Shown one piece after another: positions 9,052-18,700 of a stretch of 38,084 nucleotides of DNA. The stretch is from Chrysochromulina tobinii (lineage: Eukaryota; Haptophyta; Prymnesiales; Chrysochromulinaceae), in assembly GCA_001275005.1 (NCBI GenBank), contig JWZX01002823.1, forward strand, positions 1 through 38,084, given 5' to 3'. The position numbers and the translations under genes are program-made. Below the pieces are notes generated by a model that was given only the letters and a program-made list of their open reading frames with translations, did not search any database and was not told the origin of the DNA. Position 1 is the first letter of the stretch; each line of letters begins with the position of its first letter.

Positions 9052-10768
9052 ATGGACGTGCCGGCGGCGCGCTCGTTCGCTGGACATGTGCCACGGCCGC
9101 CGCCCAGGAATCTCGACTCGCGCGCCGCGATTCACCAGCGCCTCCTGGCACTCGCGCGCCAGTCGGAGCTGCAGCGCTTCGTCCGCACGCTCGCGGCGCT
9201 TGAGGCGCTGCACACCAACGAGCTGAACGAGCAGACCCGGGCGGCGCAGATGGCGATGGTGGAGGCCGACGCGGCGGTGGCGGAGGCAGCGGCGCTCCGC
9301 CATGCCGATGCCGCCAAAGAGGCCAAGCTCTCGTGCAAGATCGCCGCACTGCAGTCGGACGCTGAGCGGCGCGAGCGGCTGCTGCGCGAGCGCGAGGCCG
9401 AGTGCGAGGAGGCGACGGCGCGCGCGGTGGCCGCAGAGGAGCGTACGCGCTGCTCGGAGCAGACGCTCAGCATCGAACTGCGCCGCGCCGAGAGCGCCCA
9501 CCAGGAGGGCTCACGCCTGCTGCGCGACTTTGCGCGCGCACACGAGACGAAGGCGCACGCGTTGGACGCGATGCAGCAGAAGACGGACCGCTCGATGGCA
9601 CTGGTGCTCGGCATGCAGCAGCAGGCGGCGGAGCTGCAAAAGCGATTCTCGCAACAGCAGAGGAAGTCGATGCGCCTGCAGGAATCCCAGGGCGTCATCG
9701 ACGCGACTCAGCGCACGTGGGCGAGCGAGCGCGCCCACCTGATGGAGGCGGCGAGCTCCGCCGCCGCCGCCGCACGCGAAGCGACGGCGAGGCAGCACCA
9801 GCTTGAGCAGGTGCGTGCAGTGGATTGCGACAGCCTGCCGATGCATGCGTGACAGCCTGCCGATGCATGCGCGGCGGCCTGATGGCGGTGGATTGCGACT
9901 GACTGCCGATGCATGCGCGATGCATGCGCGGCGGCCTGATGGCGGTGGATTGCGACTGACTGCCGATGCATGCGCGATGCATGCGCGGCGGCCTGATAGC
10001 GGTGGATTGCGACTGACTGCCGATGCATGCGCGGCGGCCCTCGAACAGGCGAACGCGTCGCTCGTGCGTGAGCTCGGGTACGAGCGCGAGCACATCCAAC
10101 ACACGCTGCGCCACCAGCGCGAGCATGCCTCAAGATCGGAGGACATTTTGAGGCATGAGAACCAGCGGCTTCGTCAACTCCTCGACGTGCTTGAGGCGGA
10201 CACGTCGGCGCGCGTCACGCTCAAGATGGGCGGCGGGATGACACTCGCTCAGTAAGTTGATGGCAACTGAGTGCCCCTCGGATGACCTCGGATGACCTCG
10301 GATGATCCGGATGATCTCGGATGACCTCGGATGACCTCGGATGACCTCGGATGACCTCGGCTGGTCTCGGATGATCCGGATGATCTCGGATGACCTCGGA
10401 TGGCCTGCTGATGACTTGCCGATGACTTGCCGCGTGCCCCTCGGATGACCTCTATCATCAGGTATGTGAAGTCGCTCGAAGAGCGCCAAACACGGGCGCG
10501 GCGGCTTCAGGCGCAGGCCACGGTGGCGCGCACAGGCGGTGGCGCCGAGGGCGAGGCGCCCACGGTGGCGGCGGCGGCGGTGACGAGCCGAGGAGCGCTG
10601 CCGCCTCCGCCGCCGGCGCACCCGCCGGCGCACCCGCCGGCGCTGGGGGCGGAGGCCCTAGCGACGCCGTCGTCGCTGCAGGTGCAGTATGACATGCAGC
10701 CGCTGCCGTTGCAGCAGCACCGCACCCCAATGGCGTTTGCATCACCGGCGGTGGTCAGCGCGAGGTGA
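9052..10768 (+). CDS. Coiled-coil protein with a Pro/His-rich tail
   Basis: Model: join(9052..9810,10049..10251,10462..10768), 422 residues. Phases agree: 0 at the first junction, and a split Gln codon (CA|G) at the second. The ATG follows the in-frame start MDVPAARSF. Almost all of residues 20-330 are heptad-type charged helix (for example ERRERLLREREAECEEATAR, HENQRLRQLLDVLEADTS), followed by SLEERQTRARRLQ. The last 90 residues are Ala/Pro-rich with a PPAH repeat and a Gln/His stretch. Such proteins are often centrosomal, ciliary or scaffold components, but no specific family can be named. Confidence 0.72.
9811..10048 (+). repeat. Intron of tandem units of about 60 nt
   Basis: 238-nt intron with at least three copies of a unit containing GCGCGGCGGCCTGAT, GCGGTGGATTGCGACTGACT and GCCGATGCATGC. 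The exon ends CTTGAGCAG and the intron ends CTCGAACAG, so the acceptor region copies the last exon codons. Confidence 0.75.
10252..10461 (+). repeat. Intron of GATGACCTCG repeats
   Basis: 210-nt intron with donor CA|GTAAGT and acceptor ATCATCAG|GTATGTG. The interior is mostly the 10-nt unit GATGACCTCG, with GATGATCCG variants. Confidence 0.8.
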
Positions 10769-11192
10769 GATCGAGATCGAGATCGAGATCGGCGGTGGTC
10801 ATTGCGAATCCAAACGCGAATCGAATGGCTGAACGCGGCTGTATCCGTGGGACGGCCACGTGCAGCGGGAGTATTGCCGCCGGTTCTACGCATGCTGAAC
10901 CAATGCTGTCTCGAGACTCAATCGAGAATCGTACCTCCTCGTTTTCGAGCATGAAATACACACACTCCAGAAAGATCGAGTGTTATGTGATAGAGAATAT
11001 TGTTTCCTGACACGCCACATGCTGTTCATGCTCGTCCGATGTTCGGCGACCGAAACTACTGAACGGACGGTACTGCTTAACTGATAACTCTTCGGTTTCG
11101 GCGGACGCTCGTCGGAGCGCGGAGGTCTCTCGGGTGTGTGAGTCCGGCGGGGGGAGGGACCGAGCGCACCCTTCACGCACCCTTTCTGTAGT
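10769..11192. other. Intergenic region
   Basis: It opens with a (GAGATC)n microsatellite at about 10770-10794, directly after the stop codon. The middle (10900-11010) is AT-richer. Nothing else is supported. The promoter of the fusion gene must lie here or further in if the downstream ATG is used. Confidence 0.45.
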
Positions 11193-14100
11193 TTGATGAA
11201 CCGCAATCAACGCATTTGCTGCACAAACCGAGCGAGCGAACGGGCGAGTGCACTGGCGAGCGACCGAGTGCGAGAAGGAAAACCGAGCGGAGCGCCTCCG
11301 AAGAGCCCGCCAGCAGCAGCCGGCGCGCCTCCGAAGAGACCGCCAGCAGCAGCCGGCGCGCCTCCGAAGAGCCCGCCAGCAGCAGCCGGAGCGCCTCCGA
11401 AGAGCCCGCCAGCAGCAGCCGGAGCGCCTCCGAAGAGACCGCCAGCAGCAGCCGGCGCGCCTCCGAAGAGCCCGCCAGCAGCAGCCGGAGCGCCTCCGAA
11501 GAGACCGCCAGCGAAGACCATGAAAAGGGCACCAGGGCCTCCGGACTCGCGCGGCGCGGCCGACAAGCGCCGCGCCGATGACAGCATCGGTGCCACCAAC
11601 GCGGTCGCTGGTGGGGATGCAGATGATGGGCTGGTGGGCAGCATAATGCTCACGTTGCGAAGCGAGATGGACGGCTCGCTTCACCACATTTCGCTCAAGG
11701 CTGCACAGGTTCATTCCTCAACCCTCGCCGACCTGATCAGCACGCTCGGCGACCGCGCCGCCGAGGAAGTCGTCCCCGTCCCATCCACGCCCGGCGCGAT
11801 CCTCAACTTTCTGACGTGGGCAGCCTCGAAGCCCACTGCATTCGACACATCGGCAATGGAACCAGACACTTACGTGGCATCGCTCATCCTTGCCGACTGG
11901 CTGGCCGCCAGTGGCTACCTGCGCGCGCTCCTGCTCGCGCTCGAGGGCAACGTCCCGGGAGCTCACCTCGCCAGAGTCCAGGCGTGCGCCAAGCAAGTGC
12001 CCAACATGGCCGCGCTTCTGATGATGTTCCATCTGCCCACGCTCTCTTGCGAGGCCGACGCCAGGGCTCTGCTCGACGTACTCGCGGAGGCGACGGAGGC
12101 GGACGGCTCTGCACTGAGCTGGCCTCAGCTCCAGATGTGCGACGGCAAGTACCTCCGGAATCCTCCCTCGGCGTCCCTCGGCCTGACACGGTGGGGACAG
12201 ATCGAGCGCAAGCGTCGGCGTGAGGCGGGCGTGGTGTGCCTCAACAGCGAGCTCATGACAGACGACGATAGCATTGGACCATGGCGAAGGGAGGCGTTCC
12301 TCGCCGCCAACGACGAGCTGTGGGCCGTGTTTTGCCGCGGCACGGACAAGGACCAGGAGCAGCCGTTTGATCTGGCTGCGGCACAGGCGGCCTTCGATCA
12401 TGGCGCGTGCGTGGACCTCTTCCATGACAGCTCGAACGTCGAGCGGCGAAGGCGCATGATCGCAGACCCTCTCGCACATAAGATGAAGATCACTGAGCAG
12501 AAGATCCTCTATGAGCTGTTGCATGAGCTAGACGCGCAGTGCGACGCCATGCCGCCAGACCCGGCGATCGACGTCTCGGGCCTCGCTGCTGTCCTGAGCC
12601 AGGTCCATCCTGACAATAACATGGGCCCAGGCGGCATGGCACTGATCCATAGGTTCACAAGGTCGTTGCTCGAGGCGATCCTACAGAAGGCCGCGGACGT
12701 CGAAGGACAGGAGGACGAGGACGAGGACGAGGACGAGGAGGAGGCGGAGGACGACGAGGAGAAGGAGGAGAAGGAGCGTGCTGAAAGTGTCATACGCCTG
12801 CTCGACAAGGCGACGGAGCAGTGCCTGGAAGGCCAGCTCGCCTGGCATGCCGTGAAGGAGGCCCAGAGGGCCTTCAAAAATGTCCAAATAAGCGGCGAGA
12901 GAAAGAAACAGAGAGAGGCCCAGGCAGCCGCGAAGGAGGTCGCCCACAAGGGCGCGTCTGGTGGCCAGGCGTCGAACGTCGTCGTCGGCGGCGATGGCTT
13001 CCAGCAGATCTTCATCAAGATGCACACCGGTAAGACGCTCACGCTTGAGGTGGACGCGTCGGACTCGATCGACAATGTCAAGGCCAAGATCCAGGACAAG
13101 GAGGGCATCCCGCCCGACGAGCAGCGCTTAATCTTCGCGGGCAAGGAGCTCGAGGTCGGCCGCACACTCTCAGACTACAACATCCAGAGGGATTCGACCC
13201 TGCATCTCGTGCTACAGCTATACGGCGATGGCCTCGTGATGTCCAAGGGGGCGGTCGCGGCGGCTCTGGCCGAGTGGCTCGATCGGCGCCAGGTCGCGGA
13301 AGACGACGCGCCGCCACCGCCCGCACTGCGCTCTGAGAGTGCGGTCCTCTACTTTACGGCTGTGCTCGAGTATCTGACCGTCGAGGTGATGGAGCTAGCA
13401 GGCAACGTTTACAGAGACAGTAGGGGCGGTCCTATAGCCGACCTCATCGTCCACCGCCAAACAGATCTGGTAGCCAAGACAAGCTTCCTCACAGCGGAGA
13501 CTCGCACACTGAGGGAGCGCATCGATGCGGGCGGTGACGCTGAGACAGCTGTGAGGGACGCGGTTCGCGCCGTCCACACAGCGTACGGCGCAGACTACGA
13601 CTTTCATGACTGTTGGGACTTTGATGGTAAGCTAATCGACAACGACGACAAGTTTGTCCACAGCTCGTCGTCTGTGAATCACGACAAGGATTATCTCTCA
13701 GTCTTATCGGACTACTATAACGATTTGTATTACGAATGGAGGGACTCCTACCCCACCTATCTGAAGCGGCCTATTTACGGAGCCGAGGACAACCCTGACG
13801 ATGACGGATCCACCATCCGCAGCGCTCACGTGCTCACTGCGATTCAGAATGACGACGAGCTCGCCGCTCTGTGGGCATGGGCTGGCAGCTCGGCCCTCTC
13901 CCCCGCGCAGGCAGCCCTGTGGATGGCTCTGGATGCGACGAGGGACAAGAAGAGCAACCCTGAGCTGAGCGAGGAGCCGAGCGCGCCGCGTGCAGCCCGC
14001 CAGGATGAGGGCGAGGACGACGAAGAAGATTCGTCAAGGATTCGTCAAGGATTCGAGGATGTGCGGGAGGACAAGGTCAAGGAGCTCTACAGTCCGCTGG

Positions 14101-15146
14101 CGCCCTACCGCGAGTATGAGAAGTACTGCGAGGACAATGAACCGAAAGGGGACTCACAAGTCTTCCACGCGCGGACGCCGCATCAAGTCGTGAGGCATCG
14201 AGAGGGCGTCACGCCTCTGATGGTCGCGGCCGATCGTGGCGACGTGGCAATGCTTGATTGGCTTCTCGACCACGGTTCGAACGTCAACCTCGCGCAGCCG
14301 AACAATTACGTGCACGGCGACGGCTATCCGTTTGGCAACCTCACCGCGCTCGCGTGCTGCTCGACCGCCGCCGCCGCCGCGCTCCTCCTCTCACGCGGGG
14401 CGAGCGCCGTGTTGAGCCATACACCGCCTCAGTACGAGGAGGATCGCCAGCCGATCCCGATGCTGTACACCGCCTTCCCTCAGGACCAGAAGGATGCGAT
14501 CCAGAGGCTGCTGCTGGCGCACGGCGCGGACGTCAACAACTATGCGCATGCAACGTACAAGAATGGCCAGTCTATTGATAAGCAATGGGACTGTCGCGAG
14601 GAGAGCCTCTCTGCCTACTGGCCGCGCGTCGTGCTCTCGGGCGACGTGTCGCACGCGCGCCGCCTGATCGACGAGTACGGTGCTCTCCCCAACTGGCCGT
14701 TTGAGGCGGGGGGGCAGCTCAGCCGGTGCGGCTCTGGCCTCGGCCCTTACGCGGGCTGCGGCGCCACGCCACTCATGCTCGCTCTCTTGCAGCGGGACCG
14801 AGCCATGGTGGAGCTGCTGCTCCAGCATGGCGCCAATCCCAACCAACCGGAGGACGTACGCGCGGACCCAGAAGTGTACAACGGCGAGGATGAGCTCGAA
14901 AAGATTGGAGACGTCGAGCTGCGTCGCTACCTCGCCGAGCCGCTCTCCGCATGGCGCATCGATCCCGATCGTCTCGCGACGCCACTCTCCGTCGCCCTCG
15001 CGGTGGGTGACGCGTCACTTGTCGCGCTTCTCACGGCTCACGGCGCGCAGCAGCCCGCTGGTGCCACCGCGGCGGGTGTGCCGTACCTGCCCTGCTGCAC
15101 GGACGCGGAGCGTTCACGCTTCGCGGCAGCCTACGCCAGTCGGTGA
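11193..15146 (+). CDS. Fusion protein: SKP1/POZ-like, H2B-like, ubiquitin, H2A-like, ankyrin repeats
   Basis: One uninterrupted frame, 1317 residues, no intron. Residues 31-108: seven 11-residue GAPPK(S/R)PPAAA repeats. About 150-260: SKP1/POZ-like ([19 protein letters not shown]; then [11 protein letters not shown]). About 455-570: H2B-like, with [20 protein letters not shown] matching the H2B VLKQVHPDTGISSKAMSIM helix, an acidic insert at about 507-527, then [15 protein letters not shown] matching the H2B alpha-C helix GELAKHAVSEGTKAV. 604-679: a full-length ubiquitin. About 705-745: H2A-like ([20 protein letters not shown]); after an insert, 872-890 continues it ([18 protein letters not shown]). 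About 1004-1295: ankyrin repeats ([40 protein letters not shown]). An alternative start is the ATG at 11520, in frame and with a better context, which would drop the Pro repeats. The animal ABTB2/BTBD11 family combines histone fold, ankyrin and BTB in another order. A chromatin or ubiquitin-ligase adaptor role is inference. Confidence 0.9.
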   Translation: MMNRNQRICCTNRASERASALASDRVREGKPSGAPPKSPPAAAGAPPKRPPAAAGAPPKSPPAAAGAPPKSPPAAAGAPPKRPPAAAGAPPKSPPAAAGAPPKRPPAKTMKRAPGPPDSRGAADKRRADDSIGATNAVAGGDADDGLVGSIMLTLRSEMDGSLHHISLKAAQVHSSTLADLISTLGDRAAEEVVPVPSTPGAILNFLTWAASKPTAFDTSAMEPDTYVASLILADWLAASGYLRALLLALEGNVPGAHLARVQACAKQVPNMAALLMMFHLPTLSCEADARALLDVLAEATEADGSALSWPQLQMCDGKYLRNPPSASLGLTRWGQIERKRRREAGVVCLNSELMTDDDSIGPWRREAFLAANDELWAVFCRGTDKDQEQPFDLAAAQAAFDHGACVDLFHDSSNVERRRRMIADPLAHKMKITEQKILYELLHELDAQCDAMPPDPAIDVSGLAAVLSQVHPDNNMGPGGMALIHRFTRSLLEAILQKAADVEGQEDEDEDEDEEEAEDDEEKEEKERAESVIRLLDKATEQCLEGQLAWHAVKEAQRAFKNVQISGERKKQREAQAAAKEVAHKGASGGQASNVVVGGDGFQQIFIKMHTGKTLTLEVDASDSIDNVKAKIQDKEGIPPDEQRLIFAGKELEVGRTLSDYNIQRDSTLHLVLQLYGDGLVMSKGAVAAALAEWLDRRQVAEDDAPPPPALRSESAVLYFTAVLEYLTVEVMELAGNVYRDSRGGPIADLIVHRQTDLVAKTSFLTAETRTLRERIDAGGDAETAVRDAVRAVHTAYGADYDFHDCWDFDGKLIDNDDKFVHSSSSVNHDKDYLSVLSDYYNDLYYEWRDSYPTYLKRPIYGAEDNPDDDGSTIRSAHVLTAIQNDDELAALWAWAGSSALSPAQAALWMALDATRDKKSNPELSEEPSAPRAARQDEGEDDEEDSSRIRQGFEDVREDKVKELYSPLAPYREYEKYCEDNEPKGDSQVFHARTPHQVVRHREGVTPLMVAADRGDVAMLDWLLDHGSNVNLAQPNNYVHGDGYPFGNLTALACCSTAAAAALLLSRGASAVLSHTPPQYEEDRQPIPMLYTAFPQDQKDAIQRLLLAHGADVNNYAHATYKNGQSIDKQWDCREESLSAYWPRVVLSGDVSHARRLIDEYGALPNWPFEAGGQLSRCGSGLGPYAGCGATPLMLALLQRDRAMVELLLQHGANPNQPEDVRADPEVYNGEDELEKIGDVELRRYLAEPLSAWRIDPDRLATPLSVALAVGDASLVALLTAHGAQQPAGATAAGVPYLPCCTDAERSRFAAAYASR
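11292..11513 (+). repeat. 33-bp in-frame tandem repeat, about seven copies
   Basis: The unit CGCCTCCGAAGAG(C/A)CCGCC plus an AGCAGCAGC-rich tail repeats exactly every 33 nt. It alternates Ser and Arg at one codon. The period keeps the frame, and all three forward frames stay open across it. Confidence 0.9.
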
Positions 15147-15751
15147 AACTGAATCCACAAGGAGCTAGCATCGCCTCTCCGCGCGCACATGCGCAAACGA
15201 GGGCGCCTCGTGGATGGCTGGTGGATGGGCTTGCCCGGGAGGGCCCTCGGTGTGGTTCTTTGGGGGGGAATCTGGTGTGAACCTCGATACCATCACGCGG
15301 AGGGCCCTCGGTGTGGTATCGGTGTGGTTCTTTGGGGGGAATCTGGTGTGAACCTCGATACCATCACGTCGAGCGCCGTGCCGGTACATGGGTTGCAGAC
15401 GCGCCGCGCGGGCAGATGGAAAACGTTAGCAGAGGCGTGTGCGCCGTGCCGGGGGGCGGGGGGCGGGGGCGCAAATGGCCTCGAAAACATGCTCGAATAT
15501 ATGAATATATGGTCGGGCCGGTCGATTGAGTCTTCCACACCGGCTTACGCGCGGCGGCTAAGACGGTCCTAACAGTAACACCAAACCCGGAACACGCGCC
15601 TAAGCACGATACACGCGCCTAAGTCGGTCTCTGACCGTCTGTGCGGTCACACGTTGTTCGAGGGATGTTAAGTAATATTAATCGCTCGGCTGCCCCGAGA
15701 GCTGCAAGCCTACTACGAAAAAGGGGAGGAACCTCTGGTCGTGCGTGACCA
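15147..15751. other. Convergent intergenic region with a tandem duplication
   Basis: A stretch of about 60 nt (GGGCCCTCGGTGTGG to GATACCATCACG) occurs twice at 15240-15368. The second copy has a small internal repeat of GGTGTGGT. The rest has no supported gene; 15590-15620 repeats ACACGCGCCTAAG. Both 3' UTRs lie here. Confidence 0.6.
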
Positions 15752-18700
15752 TCAAAACGCGCGCGGATACTGCGGATGCGGAGCTTGCAACTTCTGTGCC
15801 CATTTTTGGGAGGGTGCCGCAGGCGGCAGCCGCGAGCCTTGCCGCACCACGACGGCGCTTCCCTTATTGAGGGGTGGTGGTGGCGGCACAAGACGGCGCT
15901 GCTGCGGCGGCCCTCCCGACTGCCCACCGCGCGCGCTGCCGGCGCCGCCTCCGTAGGCCTCATTGAGCGCCTGGATCTTTTGCTGCAACGGCAACGGTCG
16001 CGAGGCGGCGGCGGCGGCGGCGGCGGCCGCACGCGCTGAGGCGAGCTGGGCTGCCGAGAGGGTGGGCGCGAGCGCTCCTCGATCGCCCACAGACTGCTGA
16101 CCCGCCGACTGCTGCTGCTGCGCCCCGGCGCCGATGATCGGCAGCTTGAGGCCGCCGACAGCCTGAGTCGCTACGCGGTTCGAGGCGACGCCCCCAGCTG
16201 CCACGTGGACGGTCGGCGTCGTCCCTCGGTTGAGGGGACGGAACCGTTTGACCCGTTGGGCTGGCTGCTGCGTGCCGGCACTGCTCCGGTGGTTGAGTCC
16301 CAAGGGGGGAGGGCCCGGAGGCGCCTTGGTCATCGAAGGGGGGCGTGATGACGTGGGCGTGGGCGGTTGGGATCGATCGCCGCGCGCCGAGCCAGTCGGG
16401 CTTGTGGAATTGGACGAGCGGCGGCCTGTGTTGTTGCCTCCCTCTCGTTCCCTTGAGCCTTGGCGCCGCGCCGCGCTGCGTGCCTTGAGGGCAGTGAGGG
16501 GGGGCGGCACGCCGGCCCGCGTCGGGCCTCGGCTCGAGTGCAAGCTGGAACCGACCGAGTTGCCGTGCAGCTCAGAGGCGGAGGTGGACGAATGATGATC
16601 CTCTTCCGTCCCATTCTCAGCAAGGTCGAGAGCTTCGAGCACGCCGCCGCCCAACATGAACGGGGACGTGAGCGCCGCCCGAGCCGCGAGCCCGCCTGCT
16701 AGACTGGGCGCGCCCGCGCCCGCCGCGCCACCCCCCTTGCCGCCGGCGTCGTGGCCCAGTTCGGCGGCCTTCCTCGGCGGCTTGCCCTGGGCGACACGCA
16801 TCAACGGTCCGTTCTGGGCGCGCTTGGCCGCGAGCGGATCCGGGATGCCGCGGTTGTGGTGGTTGGTAAACGGTCGGACGAGCTCGCCCAGATTTTGGGA
16901 TGCGGTGGCCTCTTGAGGCGAGAGCAGATTCTGGTCGAGCAGCTGCGCAATCGAGGGGGCGCGCAACGAACCCCCCATCTCGATCTTGGCCATCTGCCCA
17001 TGGAACTCGAGCACGGAACGGTGCTCGGCGTACCTGTGGGGAAGAGGGCGGGCGCCGTGGTGAGCACTCGCATGCAGCGAGCCTGCACATGGAACTCGAG
17101 CGCACGGCGCGGTGCTCGGGGCGTACCATGTCTCCGTAGACTGAGCTTCGTCCAGTGCGATCTCCATCAGAGGCAATCAGAGGCAATCAGAGGCAATCAG
17201 AGGCAATCAACGAGACTCAGCGTACCATGTCTCCGTAGATAGAGCTTCGTCCATGAGCAAAGGCGGCAGCGCGCCCTGTGCCATCGCTGCCTGCACGAGT
17301 GTGCGACGCAACCCGAGCTCGGTCGAGAGCTCCTCGTTCATCACCTGATGAGGGAGGCAATCAGCATGCACTCAGAGACGCACTCACCTCGAGGAACTTG
17401 CCTCGATCGAGCAGCTGCACTCAGCATGCAATCGCCATCATCACGCAATCAGCCTCACTCACCTCAAGGAACTTGCCACGCACGAGCAGCTGCAGCAGCT
17501 GCAGTCGCTCCGTCGATGAGATGCGCTGCACCGCCGTCGCCACGATCTCGTTGATCGTCTGCTGATTCTCCTGCAGCTGCCGGCGACAATCAGCCAGCGC
17601 CGCGGCCAGCTCGACGTTTGGCACAGGAATGAGGGCAAGGGCGGCGTCGGAGCCATTGCTACTACTCCCCGCGCCGCTGCCGCCCGCACCGCGGCTGCCA
17701 TCGGCGCCGCCCGCGCCCGCGGCGCCGCCCACCTTACGTGCTTCAAAGACTGCCTTCGCTGTCGCGGTCAGCCGGAGGAGTAGCCGACGTCGCTCATTGA
17801 GAGCACCGATGATGGCGTCCCTCAGCTGCTGCATGTGCTGCTTCTCGAGATTATCGACGTAATCCAGCGAGCGCTGCTTGACGAAACTCGAACTTTGGCC
17901 GAGCTCGGGTGCCGAAACCTTGATCTGGGTCTTGAGATCGTGCACCTCATTCCGGAGCTCCATGATGATGCGCTGGTACTCGGCGATGTGGGCTGAGACA
18001 GAGAGTACGTTGCGAGCGACGTGCGTCTTGAGGTTCTTCGCGCGGTTCGCGTACTTGAGCGTGTTGATGGTCTCTTCGAATTGGCGATGTGACGAGGAGA
18101 CGTTGGCGATCATCACCTGATGAGGGAGTCAATCAGCATGCACTCAGAGACACAATTAAGAGACGCACTCAGAGACGCACTCAGAGACGCACTCAGAGAC
18201 GCACTCAGAGACGCACTCAGCGACGCACTCAGAGACGCACTCAGCGACGCATTCAGAGACCGTTCAGAGACCACTCAGAGACGCACTCAATGAAGAGACA
18301 TGGCAATCCTCTCCGTGTGGATGAGGAGGGAGTCAATCAGCATGCACTCATAGACGTAGGCAATCCTCACCGTGCGGATGAAGAGGGAGTCAATCAGCAT
18401 GCACTCATAGACGTAGGCAATCCTCACCGTGCGGATGAGGAGGGAGTCAATCAGCATGCACTCATAGACGTAGGCAATCCTCACCGTGCGGATGAGGAGG
18501 GAGTCAATCAGCATGCACTCATAGACGTAGGCAATCCTCACCGTGCGGCAGTTTCCGCCCAGGCTGTCCTTGAGCAGCCTCGTCATCTTCGAATCTCGGA
18601 ACGGTACGTGCCCCTTACGGTTCTTATCGGCCAGCGCGGTAATGCAGTTACCCAGGGCGAGGAGTGAACGGTTGATGTTCGCACCTTCCTTGAGCCGTTG

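Noticed and set aside
11207-11653. Several open frames on both strands across the fusion gene's 5' part
   Set aside because: They are translations of the 33-bp GC-rich repeat in other frames. Only the frame continuing into the SKP1-like and histone-like domains has recognisable content.
16617-17186. Plus- and minus-strand frames over the kinesin tail
   Set aside because: These are Arg/Pro-rich shadows. The minus-strand frame used for the kinesin tail joins in phase to the motor exons.
18302-18540. CRISPR-like regular 57-bp array
   Set aside because: The units are contiguous tandem repeats without unique spacers, and they copy a kinesin exon boundary in a eukaryotic intron.
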